DNA from: Amycolatopsis sp. FBCC-B4732
GTDB taxonomy: Bacteria > Actinomycetota > Actinomycetes > Mycobacteriales > Pseudonocardiaceae
Reading direction: 5' to 3'
Assembly (NCBI RefSeq): GCF_023008405.1
Contig: NZ_CP095376.1
Span: forward strand, 4,178,001-4,242,000
DNA: 64,000 nt
Position numbers and translations under genes: made by a program. Every line of letters starts with the position of its first letter. Positions within the stretch are counted from its first letter, which is position 1. The notes under the pieces were generated by a model that saw only the letters and a list, made by a program, of their open reading frames with translations, was not told where the DNA came from and did no database searches. This document shows positions 52,429 to 60,284 of the stretch, in pieces.

Positions 52429-53438
52429 CGCCGCGGGTCGATGTGGACCTTCGGCCCCGCACCCCCGGGCCGCTCCCCCGCCAGCACCGCGCCGACGCCG
52501 TCGAGGCCGACGGTCGCCCCCACCAGCGGGCGCGGGTCGACCGCTCCGCTCGCGTACGCGTCGATCGCCTCCGCCAGGCCCGGCGACGCCGACAGGACCC
52601 CGACGGCCGTGACGTCCTTGAAGACCAGCGCACGCGTGTCCACCCGGCTGGGGTCGCCCGACAGTCCGATGTAGACGACCCGCCCAGCCGGCTCCACGAG
52701 GTCCACCGCGAGCGCGGGCGCCGCGGCCGCGCCGGTGGCGTCGACGACCGCGTCGAACGGCAGTTCCGGCAGCGTCTCGCGGGTCCAGACGCCGGTGAAG
52801 CCCAGGCCGCGGGCGAAGTCCAGCTCGGCCACGCCCATCAGGTGCACCTCGGCACCCGCGGCCCGCAGGAACATCGCCGTCAGCAGCCCGATCGTGCCCG
52901 GCCCGAGCACGAGCACCCGGTCGCCGGGGCCGGCCTGGGCGGCCCGTGCCGCGCGCAGGGCGTTGCCGCCGGGTTCGACCAGGGCGCCGAGCACGGCGTC
53001 GACCGGGTCCGGCAGCGCGTGCAGCGACCACGCCGGCACGGCGAGCCGCTCGGCCAGCGCGCCCGGCCGGCCACCGCGGATGCCGACCTCCTCGCGCTGC
53101 TCGCAGGTGTGCTGGTGCCCCTTCCGGCACCGGCGGCACGTCCGGTCGCCGAGCATCGTGTCGCCCATGACCCGGCGGCCGAGCCAGGCGGGGTCGACGC
53201 CGTCGCCGATAGCCGAGACCGTGCCCGCCCATTCGTGCCCCAGCCGCATCGGGTAGGCGGCGTGGCCGTCGTGCAGGTAGGGCATCTCGCCGGTGAAGAA
53301 CTCGACGTCGGTGCCGCACACGCCGGCGCGCTCGACGTCGACGACGACCTCACCCGGTGCCGCGGCCGGCGCGGGAACCTCCTGCACGGCGTACTCCCGG
53401 GGGCCGGTGAGCACGAACGCCCGCATGATCGAAGACAT
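52425..53438 (-). CDS. Zinc-dependent medium-chain alcohol/polyol dehydrogenase
   Basis: A 337-residue MDR enzyme. Catalytic zinc Cys in AGVCGTDVEFF, then LGHEWAG and GALVEPGGNALRAAR. Nucleotide motif VLVLGPGTIGLLTA. The structural zinc loop reads DRTCRRCRKGHQHTC: only three Cys, with Asp where the first would be, as in some glucose dehydrogenases. Likely acts on a sugar, polyol or threonine-like substrate with NAD(P). Monocistronic, divergent from the fusion protein gene across the palindromic repeat. Confidence 0.86.
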   Translation of the reverse strand: MSSIMRAFVLTGPREYAVQEVPAPAAAPGEVVVDVERAGVCGTDVEFFTGEMPYLHDGHAAYPMRLGHEWAGTVSAIGDGVDPAWLGRRVMGDTMLGDRTCRRCRKGHQHTCEQREEVGIRGGRPGALAERLAVPAWSLHALPDPVDAVLGALVEPGGNALRAARAAQAGPGDRVLVLGPGTIGLLTAMFLRAAGAEVHLMGVAELDFARGLGFTGVWTRETLPELPFDAVVDATGAAAAPALAVDLVEPAGRVVYIGLSGDPSRVDTRALVFKDVTAVGVLSASPGLAEAIDAYASGAVDPRPLVGATVGLDGVGAVLAGERPGGAGPKVHIDPRR

Positions 53439-53514
53439 GGCAGGATGCTCGCACGCTCGCCGGCCGGTGGCTGTCTCGCCCGTCCACGCACGTTCGCCCT
53501 GACCCCGGTCCGGG

Positions 53515-53571
53515 ACGTCATGAACGACCCGTTCACCGCGTCCGGCGCGGTGAACGACCCGTTCATGACGT
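53515..53571. repeat. 57-bp nested palindromic repeat
   Basis: Two direct copies of TGAACGACCCGTTCA (53521-53535 and 53551-53565), each itself a dyad with TGAACG/CGTTCA arms, sit within a larger inverted repeat bounded by ACGTCA and TGACGT and centred at 53543 (CCGCG/CGCGG inside). It is in the gap between two divergent genes. I believe similar TGAACGACCCGTTCA elements recur in Amycolatopsis genomes, but cannot test that here. Confidence 0.75.
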
Positions 53572-53736
53572 TGCGAACCGCCGGACCGGCCGCGCGCCGG
53601 GCGGTTATTTTTCTCCCTTTCTCCGAATGAAGCGAAAATGAACCATCACATTCCGGCCGAAACAGCGGAATCCGTGTAACGGACCCCGGACGAATGCGAC
53701 TAACGCGGTGATTTCCGCTTCGTCCGGGGAGGCACC

Positions 53737-55599
53737 GTGGACGTCAAGACCGAACGGCCGTCCGCTCAGCAAGCGGCCGCCGCCGCGCGAGCCGGACGGC
53801 GGATCGTCGAACGGCGGGCCAAGATCGCCCTGCTGCGCACGCCCGGCGGGATCGCCAGGGCCGACGAGCCGCGCCGCGTGGCCACCCGGATCGACCGGCT
53901 CGCCCGCTACCACCCCGACGTGCGCCCGGTCAGCCCGGCGGCGATCGTGGCCGGCGAGCCCGCGGCGATGGCGGCCGCGGGCGCGATCCTCGAACGGATC
54001 ATCCTCACCGACGACCTCCTCGGCGTCGGTTACCTCGAAGGCGGTGTCCGGGCGGCGTCGGCCGTGGGCCGGGTGAACATCCGCGACGACCGCGGCCGGC
54101 TCACCGGCTACGGCACCGGGTCGCTGGTGTCGCCGGAACTGCTGCTCACCAACCACCACGTGCTGCCCGACGCGGCGACCGCCGGGTTCAGCGTGATCGA
54201 GTTCGACTACCAGGACGGCGTCGACGGCCTGCCCCGGCCGGTGCGCGCGTTCCGGCTCGACCCCGGCCGCTTCTTCGTCGCGGACGAGGATCTCGACTTC
54301 GCGCTCGTCGCCGTGCAAGCGTCCGCGGACGACCTCGCCGCCTTCGGGTACAACCGGCTGATCGGCACCGAGGGCAAGGCGATCGTCGGCGACTTCGTCA
54401 CCATCGTCCAGCACCCCCAGGGCGACAAGAAGAAGGTCGCGCTGCGGGAGAACCGCGTCGTCGACGTGCTGGAGCAGTTCCTGCACTACGAGACCGACAC
54501 CGAACCCGGGTCGTCGGGTTCGCCGGTGTTCAACGACCAGTGGGAGGTCGTGGCGCTGCACCACGCGAGCGTCCCCACCGGCGACCACGCCGAGCTCGGC
54601 CGCTTCATCAACGAAGGCATCCGGGTCAGCAAGCTGCTGGCTTTCCTGCGCACGCACCGGTTCCCGGCCGAGCAGCAGGCCCTCGCCGACCGGCTGGCCG
54701 GCCGCGCCCTGCCCGTGGCGGCCGCCCGGCCGGAGACCGGCCGGATCGACCCGGACTACTCGAACCGCGAGGGCTACGACCCGGCCTTCCTGCCCGGGCA
54801 CGCCGTGCCGCTGCCCGCCCTGCCCGAGGCCCTCGTGCCGCTGGCCGCGCTCAACCGGCAGGCCACCGCCGAACCGCGGTACGTGCTGCCGTACCACCAC
54901 TTCAGCGTCGTGCTGCACAAGGAGCGGCGGCTCGCGCTGTTCACCGCGGTCAACATCGACGGGCGCACCAGCCGGTCACTGCACCGCGAAGCCGATCACT
55001 GGTCGCTGGACCCGCGCGTCGAGGAGGCCGAGCAGGCCGGTGAGAAGATCTACCGGGCCAACCCGCTCGACCGCGGCCACCTGGTCCGCCGCCTCGACCC
55101 GGCGTGGGGTGCGACCGAGGCGATCGCCCAGCTGGGCAACGACGACACGTTCCACTTCACGAACTGTTCGCCGCAGCACAAGGACTTCAACCAGAACAAG
55201 ACCACGTGGGCCGGGCTCGAGGACTACGTGCTGAACAACGCGGACAACCACGACCTCAAGGTCACCGTGCTGACCGGCCCGGTGCTGGCCGAGGACGACG
55301 ACCGCTACCGCGGGGTGCGGTTGCCGCGCCAGTTCTGGAAGGTCGTCGCGATGGTGAAGACCGACGGCACGCTCTCGGCGACGGCCTATCTGCTGAGCCA
55401 GGAGGAACTGATCAAGGGACTGGAGCTGGCGGGCGAGTTCAGCTACGGCGCCTACCGCACCTACCAGGTCCCGGTCCGGCGCGTCGCCGAGCTGACGGGG
55501 CTGTCGTTCGGCGAGCTGCCGGACGCGGACCCGTTGGCGCAGCAGGAATCCACGAGCGAGGTGCGGGAGATCGGCGGTCCGGCGGACCTGGTGCTATGA
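53737..55599 (+). CDS. Trypsin-like protease fused to a DNA/RNA non-specific endonuclease
   Basis: A 620-residue two-enzyme protein. Residues about 1-105 are a basic, helical lead with no signal peptide. Serine protease domain about 106-305: His140/141 in TNHHVL, Asp187 in DEDLDFALV, Ser260 in PGSSGSPV. Nuclease domain about 385-595: the DRGH motif at 445-448 with catalytic His, and metal-binding Asn476 in FTNCSPQHKDFNQNK. GTG start with GGGGAGG upstream. Both active sites look intact. A cytoplasmic protease-nuclease would be toxic if active, so a latent effector released by a trigger is plausible. Secretion by another route is the alternative. Confidence 0.85.
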   Translation: MDVKTERPSAQQAAAAARAGRRIVERRAKIALLRTPGGIARADEPRRVATRIDRLARYHPDVRPVSPAAIVAGEPAAMAAAGAILERIILTDDLLGVGYLEGGVRAASAVGRVNIRDDRGRLTGYGTGSLVSPELLLTNHHVLPDAATAGFSVIEFDYQDGVDGLPRPVRAFRLDPGRFFVADEDLDFALVAVQASADDLAAFGYNRLIGTEGKAIVGDFVTIVQHPQGDKKKVALRENRVVDVLEQFLHYETDTEPGSSGSPVFNDQWEVVALHHASVPTGDHAELGRFINEGIRVSKLLAFLRTHRFPAEQQALADRLAGRALPVAAARPETGRIDPDYSNREGYDPAFLPGHAVPLPALPEALVPLAALNRQATAEPRYVLPYHHFSVVLHKERRLALFTAVNIDGRTSRSLHREADHWSLDPRVEEAEQAGEKIYRANPLDRGHLVRRLDPAWGATEAIAQLGNDDTFHFTNCSPQHKDFNQNKTTWAGLEDYVLNNADNHDLKVTVLTGPVLAEDDDRYRGVRLPRQFWKVVAMVKTDGTLSATAYLLSQEELIKGLELAGEFSYGAYRTYQVPVRRVAELTGLSFGELPDADPLAQQESTSEVREIGGPADLVL

Positions 55600-56412
55600 C
55601 CAGGGCGTGACCGGCCGCGGCTGCCGCTCCCCGTCCAGGAAGACGTCGACGCGTTCGGTCAGGAAGGCGATGTACCCGGCGACGTCCCGCGCGTCGGACA
55701 GCGGTTCGTCGTACGTCCAGGCGAGATCGGGGTGCGCGCCGACCGACCAGTAGCTCGCGTGTCCTTTGTAGGCGCACGTGGTGCGGGTGCCCGACGGGGT
55801 CAGCAGCTCCATCCGGACGTCTTCGCGCGGCAGGTAGTAGCGGGTGGTGATGCCGGTTTCGAACAGCATCCGGGGCGCGGCCGAGTCGGCCACGACGACG
55901 CCGTCGACCTCGATCCGGACCCGGCTGTCGCCGCGCCGGACGTCGATGCGCGAGAACGGGTCCCGCGGGTGGCCGACGATCGGTTCGGCTTCCTCGAGCC
56001 ACTCGTCGAAGGCGGCGAAGTCGAGGACGACGTGCTCGCCCAGGTCGGGGTCGGCGGGCCGGAAACCCGCGCCCGGCAGCGTCACGCCGTCGGCGGCCAG
56101 GGTCAGCGGCTCGCCCGCGCAGGTGTGCACGGCGAACGCGGTCCGCGGGTCGAGGACCGGCGGGCCGCCCTCGGCCGGCCGGACCGGGTGCTCCGGCGCC
56201 GCCGCGGTGTCCGCGGGGGCCGGGGTCGCGCGCAGGTCCGCGAGCGGGAACGCGTACGAGGGCACGACCCGCTTCGGTTCCCAGACCAGCACGGCCCGGC
56301 GCGAGTCGGCGAACGTCCGTCCACTCGCGACCGCCCGCACCCGCTTCGCCACCGGTTCGTAGCGCAGTTCGGCCAGGTCGCCGGTGAACCGCGCACCCAT
56401 GCGTGCCGCCAT
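55594..56412 (-). CDS. Tandem DUF427 protein
   Basis: A 272-residue protein with two DUF427 units: ADSRRAVLVWEPKRVVPSYAFPLADL near 30-55 and ADSAAPRMLFETGITTRYYLPREDV near 170-195, the second followed by TTCAYKGHASYWSV. DUF427 is a small beta-barrel of unknown biochemical role. ATG at 56412 chosen; 56400 is possible. Its stop overlaps the fusion-protein gene by 6 bp, converging. Confidence 0.8.
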   Translation of the reverse strand: MAARMGARFTGDLAELRYEPVAKRVRAVASGRTFADSRRAVLVWEPKRVVPSYAFPLADLRATPAPADTAAAPEHPVRPAEGGPPVLDPRTAFAVHTCAGEPLTLAADGVTLPGAGFRPADPDLGEHVVLDFAAFDEWLEEAEPIVGHPRDPFSRIDVRRGDSRVRIEVDGVVVADSAAPRMLFETGITTRYYLPREDVRMELLTPSGTRTTCAYKGHASYWSVGAHPDLAWTYDEPLSDARDVAGYIAFLTERVDVFLDGERQPRPVTPWS

Positions 56413-56444
56413 CGGTCCACGATCCGCGCCGGACGACGCCGGCG

Positions 56445-57089
56445 TCAACTCCCGCGCAGGATCTCGTACGCGTGACGGCGGTGCACGGCGAAGAGCTCGA
56501 GCGCCGCGTCGAGGTCACGCGCCCGCAGCGCCTCGGCGAGCTCGCGGTGCTCGGCCGGGATGCCGTCGAGGTAGCCCTCGGCTTCGACGCCGATCCGGGT
56601 CAGCAGGAACAGGTGCACCTGTGAGCGGATCGCTTCCCACGCTTCGCGCAGGCGCCGGTGGCCGGCGGCGGCGTAGACCGCGTCGTGGAACGCGAGGTCG
56701 CAGCGGACCATTTCGTGCACGTCGGCGGCCCGTTCCATCCGGCCGACGACGGCGTCGACCTCGGCCAGGCCGGGCGCGCGCTCGACCACCAGGGCGACGG
56801 CGAGCTGTTCGAGCGCCGCCCGCAGGCTGTCCAGCTCGGCGACGTCCGCGTCGGACAGCGCGGTGACCGTGGTGCCCCGGTGCCACTCGCTGCGGACGAG
56901 CCCCTCACGCTCCAGCTTGAGCAGCGCTTCCCGCACCGGCCCGCGGCTGACGCCCAGCGCTTCCGCGAGCTCCACCTCCCGCAGCGCGCTGCCCGGCGCG
57001 TAGACGCCGCCGAAGATCGCGTCGCGGACGCGGTCGGCCACCTCGTCGGCCAGCCCGCGCCGGCGCGCGGGGGCCACTTGAGCACTCAT
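56445..57089 (-). CDS. GntR/FCD-family transcriptional regulator
   Basis: A 214-residue FadR-type regulator: winged HTH with LREVELAEALGVSRGPVREALLKLEREGLV (about 35-65), then the all-helical FCD domain with metal-type His (DLAFHDAVY, HRELAEAL). Divergent from a VOC gene with only 22 bp between starts, which holds a perfect palindrome, so it most likely represses both. Confidence 0.9.
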   Translation of the reverse strand: MSAQVAPARRRGLADEVADRVRDAIFGGVYAPGSALREVELAEALGVSRGPVREALLKLEREGLVRSEWHRGTTVTALSDADVAELDSLRAALEQLAVALVVERAPGLAEVDAVVGRMERAADVHEMVRCDLAFHDAVYAAAGHRRLREAWEAIRSQVHLFLLTRIGVEAEGYLDGIPAEHRELAEALRARDLDAALELFAVHRRHAYEILRGS

Positions 57090-57095
57090 GTCGTA

Positions 57096-57105
57096 ATGTT
57101 AACAT
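57096..57105. promoter_or_regulatory. GntR operator
   Basis: ATGTTAACAT is a perfect 10-bp palindrome, AT-rich, centred in the 22-bp gap between divergent GntR and VOC genes. Size and place suit a FadR-type dimer; occupancy would block both starts. Confidence 0.65.
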
Positions 57106-57111
57106 CCAGAC

Positions 57112-57528
57112 ATGACTCTCCCCCGCTTCCACCTCGCGATGCCCGTCGACGACCTCGCCGCCGCCCGCCGCTTCTACGGCGAAGTCCTCGGCCTCGAACC
57201 GGGCCGCAGCGCCGACACCTGGGTCGACTGGAACCTGCACGGGCACCAGTTCGTGACGCACCTGGCGCCGTCCCGGCCGGAGCGGGTGCACAACCCGGTC
57301 GACGGCCACGACGTGCCGGTGCCGCACTTCGGCCTGCTCCTGACCGTCGAGGAGTTCCACGCCCTGGCCGAGCGGCTGCGCGCGGCCGGGACGGCGTTCG
57401 TGATCGAGCCCTACCTCAGGTTCGCAGGGCAGCCCGGTGAGCAGTGGACGATGTTCCTGCTCGACCCGGCCGGGAACGCCCTGGAGTTCAAGGCGTTCGC
57501 CGACGACTCACAGGTCTTCGCGGTCTGA
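57112..57528 (+). CDS. VOC-family dioxygenase/glyoxalase-like protein
   Basis: A 138-residue VOC protein: [26 protein letters not shown] at the start, [20 protein letters not shown] in the middle and [16 protein letters not shown] with the C-terminal metal Glu. His in FHLAM, His in PHFGL and this Glu form the usual metal triad. Closely similar proteins are often labelled glyoxalase or dioxygenase without assay. Regulated by the divergent GntR. Its end overlaps the convergent terC gene by 21 bp. Confidence 0.83.
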   Translation: MTLPRFHLAMPVDDLAAARRFYGEVLGLEPGRSADTWVDWNLHGHQFVTHLAPSRPERVHNPVDGHDVPVPHFGLLLTVEEFHALAERLRAAGTAFVIEPYLRFAGQPGEQWTMFLLDPAGNALEFKAFADDSQVFAV

Positions 57529-58506
57529 GGCGGACCCGCGCAGCGAGCCCGGGTGCGCCTTCGCCCCGGGGTCGCGGCGGGTCTTGAGCAGGCTGGCGAC
57601 GGTCACCGCGGCCAGCACGCCGATGATCACCGCGAGGCTGACCGGGGTGGCGATCTCCGGGACGCGCTCGTCGAGGTCGACGTGCGCCCAGTGCAGGATC
57701 AGCTTCACCCCGATGAACGCGAGGATCACCGCGAGCCCGGCCGAGAGGTAGACGAGCCGGTCGAGCAGGCCCTTCACGAGGAAGTACAGCGCGCGCAGGC
57801 CCAGCAGCGCGAAGGCGTTCGCGGCGAAGACGATGAACGGCTCGTCGGTCACGCCGAACACCGCCGGGATCGAGTCCAGCGCGAACAGCAGGTCGACGCC
57901 GCCGATCGCGACCAGGACGACCACCAGCGGGGTGACGAGCCGCCGCCCGCCGGCCGTGGTGGTCAGCCGGCCGCCGTCGTAGGTCTCCGACACCGGGAGC
58001 AGCCGCCGCGCGGTGCGCACGACGAGGTTGTGCTCGATGTCGGGTTCGGCGTCGCGGTGCCGGAACAGCTGGACGCCGGTGAAGATCAGCAGCAGGCCGA
58101 ACAGCAGGAACATGAAGGAGAACAACGCGAGCAGGGCCGCGCCGAGCGCGATGAAGAGCCCGCGCATCACCAGGGCGAGGATGATCCCGAACGTGAGCAC
58201 CTTGTGCTGGTGCTCCTCCGGGACCGCGAACGTCGTCATGATGATCACGAACACGAAGAGGTTGTCGACCGACAGGCTCTTCTCGACGATGTAGCCGGCG
58301 AAGTACTCGGCGCCGGACTCGCCGCCGTGGGCCAGCGCCAGCCAGACGCCGAACGCCACCGCGACGAGGATGTAGCCCACCGACCAGGCGACGGCCTCGC
58401 CGAACCCGACCCGGTGCGGCCGGACCGCGGCGAGCACGAGGTCGACGGCCAGCAAGGCCAGGACGACGCCGATGGTGACGAGCCACGTGCCGGCCCCGAT
58501 GCCCAT
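57508..58506 (-). CDS. TerC-family membrane protein (Alx-like)
   Basis: A 332-residue protein with about nine helices and the TerC signature [20 protein letters not shown] (acidic helix motif) and [19 protein letters not shown]. The Asp/Glu residues in these helices fit metal-ion (Mn2+) export, shown for some relatives. ATG start at 58506. The cytosolic C-terminal tail is Arg/Asp-rich. No tellurite genes nearby. Confidence 0.88.
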   Translation of the reverse strand: MGIGAGTWLVTIGVVLALLAVDLVLAAVRPHRVGFGEAVAWSVGYILVAVAFGVWLALAHGGESGAEYFAGYIVEKSLSVDNLFVFVIIMTTFAVPEEHQHKVLTFGIILALVMRGLFIALGAALLALFSFMFLLFGLLLIFTGVQLFRHRDAEPDIEHNLVVRTARRLLPVSETYDGGRLTTTAGGRRLVTPLVVVLVAIGGVDLLFALDSIPAVFGVTDEPFIVFAANAFALLGLRALYFLVKGLLDRLVYLSAGLAVILAFIGVKLILHWAHVDLDERVPEIATPVSLAVIIGVLAAVTVASLLKTRRDPGAKAHPGSLRGSASDREDL

Positions 58507-58585
58507 CCGTTCCCCCGCTCCCGCGTGCTTGCGGCGATCGTAAGGGCGGGCCAGCCACCGCGCACCCGGACTCCACTGTGGACGG

Positions 58586-59272
58586 TCAGGGCGCGGTCAG
58601 GTCGGCCGCGGCGAGCGGCACGTCCGGGTCGAGGGTGACGCCGCCCGCGCGCAGGGTGTCGTCGACGATCCCCCAGACCCAGCGCGCCAGCAGGGCGGCC
58701 AGCTCGGCGCGGGTGACGCCGCGGGGGTTCTCGAGCCAGCGGGAGGTGCTCGTTTCCACCAGGCCGACGAGCCCGAAGGAGACGGCCTCGCAGACGCGGG
58801 TGTCCATCCCGAAGAGCCCGAGGTAGTGCTCGAAGACGACGGTGAGCTGCCGGGCGATGGCGGTCTTGCCGTCGGCGAAGACGTCGGGGGCGCCGTCCAT
58901 GCCGTGCCGGGTCAGGTAGCGGTAGAGCGAGCCGTGCTCGGCCAGCCAGCGGGTGTGCGCGCCGATCGCCGTCCGGATCAGGTCCATCGGCGTGCCGGCG
59001 GGGCTCCACAGCGGCGCGAACTCGGTGGTGATCAGCTCCGCGACCCGGCCCGCGATGGCGTGCTGGAGGTCGGCGGCGCCGTCGAAGTGCCGGTACAGCC
59101 GCGTGCGGGCGACGCCGGCTTCGTCGGCGATCTGCTCGGTGGACACCTCGGGCCCGTACCGCGCGATGGCGCGCAGGCCCGCCTCGACGAACTCGCCGCG
59201 ACGGCGTTCCCGCTGCCCGGCCCACCGCGCGGCCCGCCCATCCGGCGGCCGCGGTCTGTCCGTCGATGTCAT
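58586..59272 (-). CDS. TetR-family regulator
   Basis: A 228-residue TetR protein, HTH STEQIADEAGVARTRLYRHFDGAADLQHAI. ATG at 59272 chosen over GTG at 59278. No Shine-Dalgarno sequence; a TACACT -10 ends only a few bases upstream, so a leaderless mRNA is likely. Divergent from the sigma factor; the shared AGTGTAC/GTACACT repeat covers both promoters. Confidence 0.87.
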   Translation of the reverse strand: MTSTDRPRPPDGRAARWAGQRERRRGEFVEAGLRAIARYGPEVSTEQIADEAGVARTRLYRHFDGAADLQHAIAGRVAELITTEFAPLWSPAGTPMDLIRTAIGAHTRWLAEHGSLYRYLTRHGMDGAPDVFADGKTAIARQLTVVFEHYLGLFGMDTRVCEAVSFGLVGLVETSTSRWLENPRGVTRAELAALLARWVWGIVDDTLRAGGVTLDPDVPLAAADLTAP

Positions 59273-59280
59273 CGGCACGG

Positions 59281-59311
59281 AGTGTACCGGCGCGACGCTA
59301 TCGCGTACACT
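59281..59311. promoter_or_regulatory. Inverted repeat over divergent -10 elements
   Basis: AGTGTAC (59281-59287) and GTACACT (59305-59311) are perfect inverted arms, 24 bp centre to centre. Each arm contains a TACACT -10 pointing outward: one to the TetR gene, the other to the sigma factor gene. A regulator bound here would block both; the TetR gene product is the likely one. Confidence 0.55.
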
Positions 59312-59356
59312 GCCGTACCTCTTACTTTGGGTGCAGCGTGGTCACGGAGAGTACCG

Positions 59357-60103
59357 ATGAGGACAGCAAACGAGGACCCGCCGGACGCGGAACTGCTCGC
59401 CGCCCTCCGCGCCGGCGACCTCGCCGCGGGTGGCCTCCTGTTCCGCCGCCACGAGGGCCCGTTGCGCCGCATCGCCGGCAGCTGGGCGAACCAGCCCGCC
59501 GAGCGCGACGACCTGGTGGCCGAGGCCTTCACCCGGGTCCTGGCCGTGGTCCGCGCCGGCGGCGGCCCGGAAGGCGACCTGCGCCCGTACCTGGTCGTGA
59601 CGATGCGGAACCTGGTGTCGCGCTGGGGAAAGCAGGGCAGCCGGGTCGAGCTGTGCGAGACGGTCCCCGAGGCTCGCGCGACCTGCGGAGCCGATGAGCG
59701 GGCGCTGCACCGGTCGAACGAGAAGCTGGTGTGGACGGCGTACTGCACGCTGCCGGGCCGGTGGCGGACGGTGCTGTGGCGCACCGAAGCCGAGGGCGAC
59801 ACCCCGACGGAGGTCGCTCCCCTGCTCGGACTTTCACCCAACAGTGTGGCTGCGCTGGCGATGCGGGCGCGGGAAGGGCTGCGGCAGGCGTACCTGCAGG
59901 TCCAGGTTCCGGAAGCGGAGGAGCCGATCTGCCGCGAGCCCCGGCGGCGGATGGGAGCTTGGGTCCGCGGGGCGTTGTCGCCCCGGCGAGCGACGGCGAT
60001 CGCGGAGCACATCGCCCGCTGCGCCCTCTGCCGCACGGTGGCCAGCGGCCTGGACGAGGCCAACCGCGAACTCCCGGCGACGGCGGCCCGCTTCACCGGC
60101 TGA
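59357..60103 (+). CDS. ECF sigma factor with fused C-terminal zinc-finger (anti-sigma-like) tail
   Basis: A 248-residue sigma-70 family protein. Region 2 about 10-80 (AGSWANQPAERDDLVAEAFTRVL and PYLVVTMRNLVSRW), region 4 about 125-180 (LPGRWRTVLWRTEAEGDTPTEVAPLLGLSPNSVAALAMRAREGL). After about 195 comes HIARCALCRTV with the H-x3-C-x2-C pattern of zinc-binding anti-sigma domains. No separate anti-sigma gene is adjacent, so the tail may be the built-in control. Start ATG with CGGAGA upstream. Divergent from TetR. Confidence 0.87.
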   Translation: MRTANEDPPDAELLAALRAGDLAAGGLLFRRHEGPLRRIAGSWANQPAERDDLVAEAFTRVLAVVRAGGGPEGDLRPYLVVTMRNLVSRWGKQGSRVELCETVPEARATCGADERALHRSNEKLVWTAYCTLPGRWRTVLWRTEAEGDTPTEVAPLLGLSPNSVAALAMRAREGLRQAYLQVQVPEAEEPICREPRRRMGAWVRGALSPRRATAIAEHIARCALCRTVASGLDEANRELPATAARFTG

Positions 60104-60165
60104 CCCCGGACCGGTCTCGAACCAGCTGCCGCGGAGGTCGGGCGCCGGACGCGGGGCGAGCCCCC

Positions 60166-60222
60166 GGGGTCGCGGGGTGGCCGGGGTTGCGGGGTGGCCG
60201 GGTTGCGGGGTTGCGGGGTTGC
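60166..60222 (+). repeat. 8-bp G-rich tandem repeat array
   Basis: About seven copies of an 8-base unit, consensus GGGGTTGC, with variants GGGGTCGC, GGGGTGGC and CGGGTTGC and one extra base after the second unit. The last five (60183-60222) are in perfect register. The plus strand has seven G-runs of three or four, enough for a G-quadruplex. It lies 60-120 bp before the GAF regulator start. Confidence 0.75.
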
Positions 60223-60284
60223 GGGAAGGTTGCCCCACCCCCCACCAGGCGGGTTACCGTGAGGCCACGGCCCAGGAGGTGGCG

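Noticed and set aside
16992..55599. A single defence island formed by the NACHT, SIR2 and protease-nuclease genes
   Set aside because: They are 10-24 kb apart with metabolic operons between them and no shared integrase, tRNA site or base-composition change.
60166..60222. CRISPR array
   Set aside because: Units are 8 bp, contiguous and without spacers; this is a simple tandem repeat. No other array-like pattern was seen.
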